Shown one piece after another: positions 60,669-64,000 of a stretch of 64,000 nucleotides of DNA. Under the pieces are notes generated by a model, which did not search any database, was not told the origin of the DNA, and saw only the letters and a list, made by a program, of their open reading frames with translations. The DNA is taken from positions 2,150,686 through 2,214,685 of the forward strand of contig NZ_CP015249.1 in the NCBI RefSeq assembly GCF_001632775.1. The letters run 5' to 3'. Position 1 is the first letter of the stretch; every line of letters begins with the position of its first letter. The translations under genes and the position numbers were made by a program. This DNA is from Dokdonella koreensis DS-123. Lineage in GTDB: Bacteria; Pseudomonadota; Gammaproteobacteria; Xanthomonadales; Rhodanobacteraceae.

Positions 60669-61580
60669 TCAGCTGCTGACGGCGGTGCTCGTGCCACCGA
60701 GCGCGCGGATGCGGGTCCGCGTCATCGGCCCCAGGCGCAACCGCTCGCACAAGGCTTCGACGTCGTCGAACGACGGCGGCCGATGCCGATAGTCTTCGCT
60801 CGCCTCGGGCACCGGCGCGTCCAGGACGATGCCGGTGAGCTGGCGCGAAAGCCGCGCCTGTCCGGCGTGCTCGCGCAGCCGGCGGGCGACCGTCGCCGCG
60901 CCGCGCAACCGCAGGAAGGCCACTTCTTCGGCCCGTGCCAGCAGCGCGTCGAGGGTGCCGAAGTGATGCAGCAGGCTCGCGGCGGTCTTCGCACCGATGC
61001 CCGGCACCCCGGGTATGTTGTCGATCGCATCGCCGGTCAACGCCAGGTAGTCGGCGACCTGGTCGGGACGCACGCCCAGGCGCGCGCGGATGCCGGACTC
61101 GTCCCAGCGCAAGTCCCGGGAAAAGTCCCACTGGCTGGCGCGCAGCGACACCAGCTGGCCGAAATCCTTGTCGGCCGAGACGATCACCACGTCCAGGTCG
61201 TGCGCATGCAGCCGGGTCGTGGCGCTCCCGATCAGGTCGTCGGCCTCGTAGCGATGATCCGACAGCACGGCCAGCCCCAGCGCGCGGGCCACGTCCTTGC
61301 AGTGACGGAACTGCCGCTCCAGCTCCTCCGGAGGCAGTGCGCGATTGGCCTTGTAGAGCGGGTAGAGCGTATTGCGGAACGAATGCGTGAGCGACTCGTC
61401 GAAGGCGGCCGCCACATGCGAGGGACGCACGCGCTCGAGCAGGTCCAGCAGGAACCGCGTGAAGCCGTGCACGGCATTGAGCGGGTGCCCGTCGGCGTCG
61501 AGGGTGTCCGGCGGCAGCGCATGCCAGGCGCGGAAGACGTACAGGCTCGCGTCGATCAGATGGGCAGCACGCGTCACCAC
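60669..61580 (-). CDS. 5'-3' exonuclease (FEN/ExoIX-like, stand-alone)
   Basis: A 303-residue protein resembling the 5'-nuclease domain of DNA polymerase I without the polymerase. It has the N-terminal acidic LIDASLYVFRAWHALPPD, the helical arch region, the metal-site strands HRYEADDLIGSATTRL and VVIVSADKDFGQLV, and the helix-3-turn-helix with GVPGIGAKTAASLL for DNA binding. It would process flaps or RNA primers; ExoIX/Xni is the nearest known group. The start is GTG at 61580 (or 61577), right after the stop of the nitroreductase gene (61585), so they form one unit. Confidence 0.9.
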   Translation of the reverse strand: MVTRAAHLIDASLYVFRAWHALPPDTLDADGHPLNAVHGFTRFLLDLLERVRPSHVAAAFDESLTHSFRNTLYPLYKANRALPPEELERQFRHCKDVARALGLAVLSDHRYEADDLIGSATTRLHAHDLDVVIVSADKDFGQLVSLRASQWDFSRDLRWDESGIRARLGVRPDQVADYLALTGDAIDNIPGVPGIGAKTAASLLHHFGTLDALLARAEEVAFLRLRGAATVARRLREHAGQARLSRQLTGIVLDAPVPEASEDYRHRPPSFDDVEALCERLRLGPMTRTRIRALGGTSTAVSS

Positions 61581-61584
61581 GGCA

Positions 61585-62151
61585 TCATCCGTTCCACTCG
61601 CCCAGCAGGTCGGCCAGGGCCGGACGCGGATGCTCCGAGGCCGGGATGCGGATATTGCCGATATGGACGAATCCGATGACCTCCTCGTCCCCGGCGAGGC
61701 CGAGCAGGGCGGCGACGTCGCGGTCATAGGCCGGCCAGCCGGTCAGCCATTGCGCGCCGTAGCCCAGTGCCTGGGCGCCGAGCAGCAGGTTGTAGGCCAC
61801 GCAGCCGGCCGTCAGGCGCTGCTCGATCTCGGGCACCTTGTGCCCCGCGAGCACGCGGGCGACGACGGTGACGACCACCGGCGCGAAAGCGAAGCGCTCC
61901 CTGTCCTTGGCCAGCACGCCGGCGGGCACGTCCGGCTCCTTGCGTGCATGAATCTCGGCCAGCCGCTCGCCGAGCCGGCGGCCCTGATCACCGCGGATCA
62001 GCAGCAGGCGGAACGGGTTGAGACGGCCGTGATCGGGGACGCGTATCGCCGCCTCAAGCAGGGTGCGAAGCTGCGCCTCGTCGGGGCCGGGGCCGGTGAG
62101 CTGGCGGGACGGGACGGAGAGTCGGGCGGTGATCGGTTGCAGGAGGGACAT
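61585..62151 (-). CDS. Nitroreductase family protein (YdjA-like)
   Basis: A 188-residue FMN-dependent nitroreductase-fold protein. The N-terminal FMN loop is ITARLSVPSRQLTGPGPDE with the RxS pattern, RVPDHGRLNPFRLLLIRG binds the cofactor phosphate, and LTAGCVAYNLLLGAQALGYGAQWLTGW is the dimer helix, all as in the short YdjA type. The physiological substrate is unknown. ATG 62151 is chosen because the upstream part of the frame is Cys/His-rich and AGGAGGGA... lies upstream in the plus sense only; the family N-terminus supports 62151. It heads a two-gene set with the exonuclease. Confidence 0.9.
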   Translation of the reverse strand: MSLLQPITARLSVPSRQLTGPGPDEAQLRTLLEAAIRVPDHGRLNPFRLLLIRGDQGRRLGERLAEIHARKEPDVPAGVLAKDRERFAFAPVVVTVVARVLAGHKVPEIEQRLTAGCVAYNLLLGAQALGYGAQWLTGWPAYDRDVAALLGLAGDEEVIGFVHIGNIRIPASEHPRPALADLLGEWNG

Positions 62152-62204
62152 GGACCCGTGGCGTCGTGCGTGGAAAGCGCAGCAGTGTAGCAATTCACCT
62201 GCTG

Positions 62205-62233
62205 CTTACATCGGCCGGCAGTTCGGCTAGGAT
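62205..62233 (+). promoter_or_regulatory. Candidate promoter of the pnt operon
   Basis: CTTACA, a 17-base spacer and TAGGAT, each four of six to the sigma-70 consensus, lie about 30 bases before the pntAA start. Moderate support only. Confidence 0.35.
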
Positions 62234-62264
62234 GCCGGTCTCTCGAACAGCGCGGGGAGAGAAC

Positions 62265-63398
62265 ATGCCGGTTGCCGTTGTCGTACTGCGCGAAACCGCG
62301 GCGGGCGAGCGTCGCGTCGCCCTGACGCCGGACGTGGTGAAGAAGCTGAAGGCCCGAGGCGCCGATGTCCTCGCCGAGGCCGGAGCCGGGGAATCGGCCT
62401 ACTTTTCCGACGCCGCGCTCGACGCGACGCAGGTGCTGGACCGCGCCGGAGCATTGGCGCGTGCGGACGTCCTGCTTCGGGTCCAGCCTCCCGACCCGGA
62501 CGAGATCGCAGGCCTCAAGGCGGGTGCGGTGGTCATCGCGCACCTGCAGCCGCATCGGGATCCGGAGCGGGTCAAGGCGCTGCGCGATCGCAAGATCACG
62601 GCCTTCGCGATGGAACTGCTGCCGCGCACGACGCGCGCCCAGGCGATGGACGTGCTGTCCTCGCAGGCGGCCGTCGCCGGCTACAAGGCGGTACTGATCG
62701 CCGCCGAGGCCGCACCGAAGTTCTTCCCGATGCTGACCACCGCCGCCGGCACGATCCGGCCGAGCAAGGTGCTGGTCGTCGGCGCCGGCGTCGCCGGCCT
62801 GCAGGCGATCGCGACCGCGCGCCGCCTCGGCGCGCAGGTGGAAGGATTCGACGTCCGCCCCGAGACCCGCGAGCAGATCGAGTCGCTCGGCGCGAAATTC
62901 CTCGATCTGGGCGTCAGCGCGGCCGGCAGCGGCGGCTATGCGCGCGAGCTGACCGCCGAAGAGCGCGAGCGACAGCAGCAGGCGCTGGCCGACCATCTCA
63001 AGGGCATCGATGTCGTGGTCACCACGGCGGCCGTGCCGGGACGGCAGGCGCCACGCATCGTCAGCGCGGCAATGGTGGCCGGCATGAAAGCGGGCGCCGT
63101 CATCGTCGACATCGCGGCCGAATCCGGCGGCAACTGCGAGTTGACCGAGGCCGGCCGCACCGTCGTGTCACCCAACGGCGTCAGCATCATCGGCACGGTC
63201 AACCTGCCGGCTTCCGCCCCGATCCACGCCAGCGAGATGTACGCACGCAACCTCTACAACTTCCTCGAGCTGTCCCTGAACGACGGAGCGCTGACGCTGA
63301 ACTGGGACGACGAGCTGATCGCCAAGACCTGCCTCACCCACGATGGCCGCATCCTGCACGAGCCGACGCGCCAGCTGATCGAAGGAGCCCAGTCATGA
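62265..63398 (+). CDS. pntAA: NAD(P) transhydrogenase subunit alpha part 1
   Basis: A 377-residue cytoplasmic NAD(H)-binding domain (dI) of proton-translocating transhydrogenase, which makes NADPH from NADH using the proton gradient. The N-terminus is VVLRETAAGERRVALTPDVVKKL, the Rossmann motif is VLVVGAGVAGLQAIATARRLGA, and EGFDVRPETREQIESLGAKFLDL follows. In this organism the enzyme is in three pieces (alpha 1, alpha 2, beta), as in Rhodospirillum and xanthomonads. GGGGAGAG lies just before the ATG. It overlaps pntAB by four bases. Confidence 0.96.
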   Translation: MPVAVVVLRETAAGERRVALTPDVVKKLKARGADVLAEAGAGESAYFSDAALDATQVLDRAGALARADVLLRVQPPDPDEIAGLKAGAVVIAHLQPHRDPERVKALRDRKITAFAMELLPRTTRAQAMDVLSSQAAVAGYKAVLIAAEAAPKFFPMLTTAAGTIRPSKVLVVGAGVAGLQAIATARRLGAQVEGFDVRPETREQIESLGAKFLDLGVSAAGSGGYARELTAEERERQQQALADHLKGIDVVVTTAAVPGRQAPRIVSAAMVAGMKAGAVIVDIAAESGGNCELTEAGRTVVSPNGVSIIGTVNLPASAPIHASEMYARNLYNFLELSLNDGALTLNWDDELIAKTCLTHDGRILHEPTRQLIEGAQS

Positions 63399-63688
63399 TC
63401 GACGGTTTTCTTGCGCTGTACATCTTCATGCTGGCCGCATTCACCGGCAAGGAGATCATCTCGCGGGTGCCGGTGATCCTGCACACGCCGCTGATGTCGG
63501 GCTCGAACTTCGTCCACGGCATCGTGCTGGTCGGCGCGATGATCGCGCTGGCGCATGCCGACACGCCGTTGGCCAAGTTCATCGGCTTTCTCGGCGTGGC
63601 GCTGGGCGCCGGCAACGCCGCCGGTGGCTATGTCGTCACCGAACGCATGCTCGAGATGTTCAAGTCGAGCAAGGACAAGCAGGACTAA
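63395..63688 (+). CDS. pntAB: NAD(P) transhydrogenase subunit alpha part 2
   Basis: A 97-residue membrane protein that forms part of the proton channel domain (dII). It has three hydrophobic segments (FLALYIFMLAAFTGK, IVLVGAMIALAHA, KFIGFLGVALGAGNAAGGYVV) and the conserved HTPLMSGSNFVHGIVLVGA region. The ATG overlaps the pntAA stop (ATGA). Confidence 0.96.
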   Translation: MIDGFLALYIFMLAAFTGKEIISRVPVILHTPLMSGSNFVHGIVLVGAMIALAHADTPLAKFIGFLGVALGAGNAAGGYVVTERMLEMFKSSKDKQD

Positions 63689-63751
63689 GCGATCCGGCGC
63701 CGCGACCGCGGTTCGCGCGGCGACGCGTTCCCACAGGCACGAGAGGGGTTC

Positions 63752-64000
63752 ATGGATACACAAACCGCATGGGTCTGGCTCGCCAAGGCCTCCTACTTCC
63801 TGGCCGCGGTGATGTTCATCCTCGGCATCAAGCGCATGTCCTCGCCGGTGACGGCGCGGCGCGGCATCGTGCAGGCGGGCATCGGCATGGTGATCGCGAC
63901 GCTGGCCACGTTCGCGATCACCGGCGGCCACAACCTCTGGCTGATCGTCGGCGGCATCGTCGTCGGCGTGGTGCCGACCTGGCTCTGGGGCCGCCGCGTG
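63752..64000 (+). CDS. pntB: NAD(P) transhydrogenase subunit beta (partial)
   Basis: The first 83 residues of PntB are in the window; the gene runs past the right edge. The N-terminal membrane segments (SYFLAAVMFILGIKRMSSP, then GMVIATLATFAITGGHNLWLIVGG) match the family, and GTVA-type helices should follow. It starts 63 bases after pntAB, with GAGAGG upstream. The NADP-binding domain (dIII) lies outside the window. Confidence 0.95.
   Translation, partial: MDTQTAWVWLAKASYFLAAVMFILGIKRMSSPVTARRGIVQAGIGMVIATLATFAITGGHNLWLIVGGIVVGVVPTWLWGRRV

Overview
The window reads as chromosomal DNA of a high-GC gammaproteobacterium of the Xanthomonadales/Lysobacterales, most like the Rhodanobacteraceae (a Dokdonella-type organism). 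This rests on gene content and protein style: a Kdo kinase beside a family 9 glycosyltransferase, a TTG-started ppsA with ppsR, PiuC with a Sel1 protein, a three-part pnt operon, and secreted proteins carrying a short LF-x-D-G-F-D/E motif. The genus is an inference. Genes are tightly packed on both strands. There is one tRNA (Pro, CGG), no rRNA operon, no CRISPR array and no intact insertion sequence.

Layout. 1-2.1 kb: end of a TonB-dependent receptor, then piuC, a Sel1-repeat protein and a Rieske ferredoxin (iron uptake). 2.1-13.3 kb: a secreted HAF-repeat protein, ppsA, and, between ppsA and its regulator ppsR, a membrane-anchored winged-helix/TPR regulator with two large secreted proteins. 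13.4-18.7 kb: DUF1249, family 9 glycosyltransferase, and one tightly coupled operon kdkA, MBL hydrolase, moaA, moaC, moaD, moaE. 18.7-24 kb: sodC, an EF-hand protein, an orphan protein, a methyltransferase, an orphan histidine kinase with a formylglycine-enzyme-like remnant behind it, and tRNA-Pro. 24-30.3 kb: hisS, a long MIO-type ammonia-lyase, a secreted M14 carboxypeptidase, a small periplasmic protein. 30.3-34.4 kb: membrane C13 (caspase-like) peptidase overlapping mtnC, and mtnD-mtnB, with a tandem pair of tiny secreted proteins lodged between mtnC and mtnD.

34.6-46.3 kb: rmuC, two amino-acid permeases, NUDIX, efpL, a short-chain dehydrogenase, a cyanophycinase-like protein lacking the expected histidine, and part of the leucine-degradation pathway (HMG-CoA lyase, methylcrotonyl-CoA carboxylase biotin subunit, VOC protein, enoyl-CoA hydratase). 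46.5-51.5 kb: the imelysin / di-haem DUF1111 / imelysin / DUF1513 periplasmic operon. 51.5-53.3 kb: a foreign scar with an IS5-family transposase remnant, a lower-GC beta-propeller gene and a DUF2958 remnant. 53.4-64 kb: DUF3037 with a HipA-like kinase, an EF-G paralogue with a strong leader hairpin, maf, MAPEG, NUDIX, a secreted propeller protein, a 5'-3' exonuclease, a nitroreductase, and pntAA-pntAB-pntB (the last cut by the window edge).

The most unusual signals are a lineage-style LF-x-D-G-F-D/E tag on five secreted proteins, the secreted-protein pair inside the methionine-salvage cluster, a near-perfect hairpin whose two ends are the stop codons of convergent genes, the HipA-like/DUF3037 pair beside a mobile-element scar, the lyase with an extra segment next to hisS, and an operon joining Kdo phosphorylation to molybdopterin synthesis.
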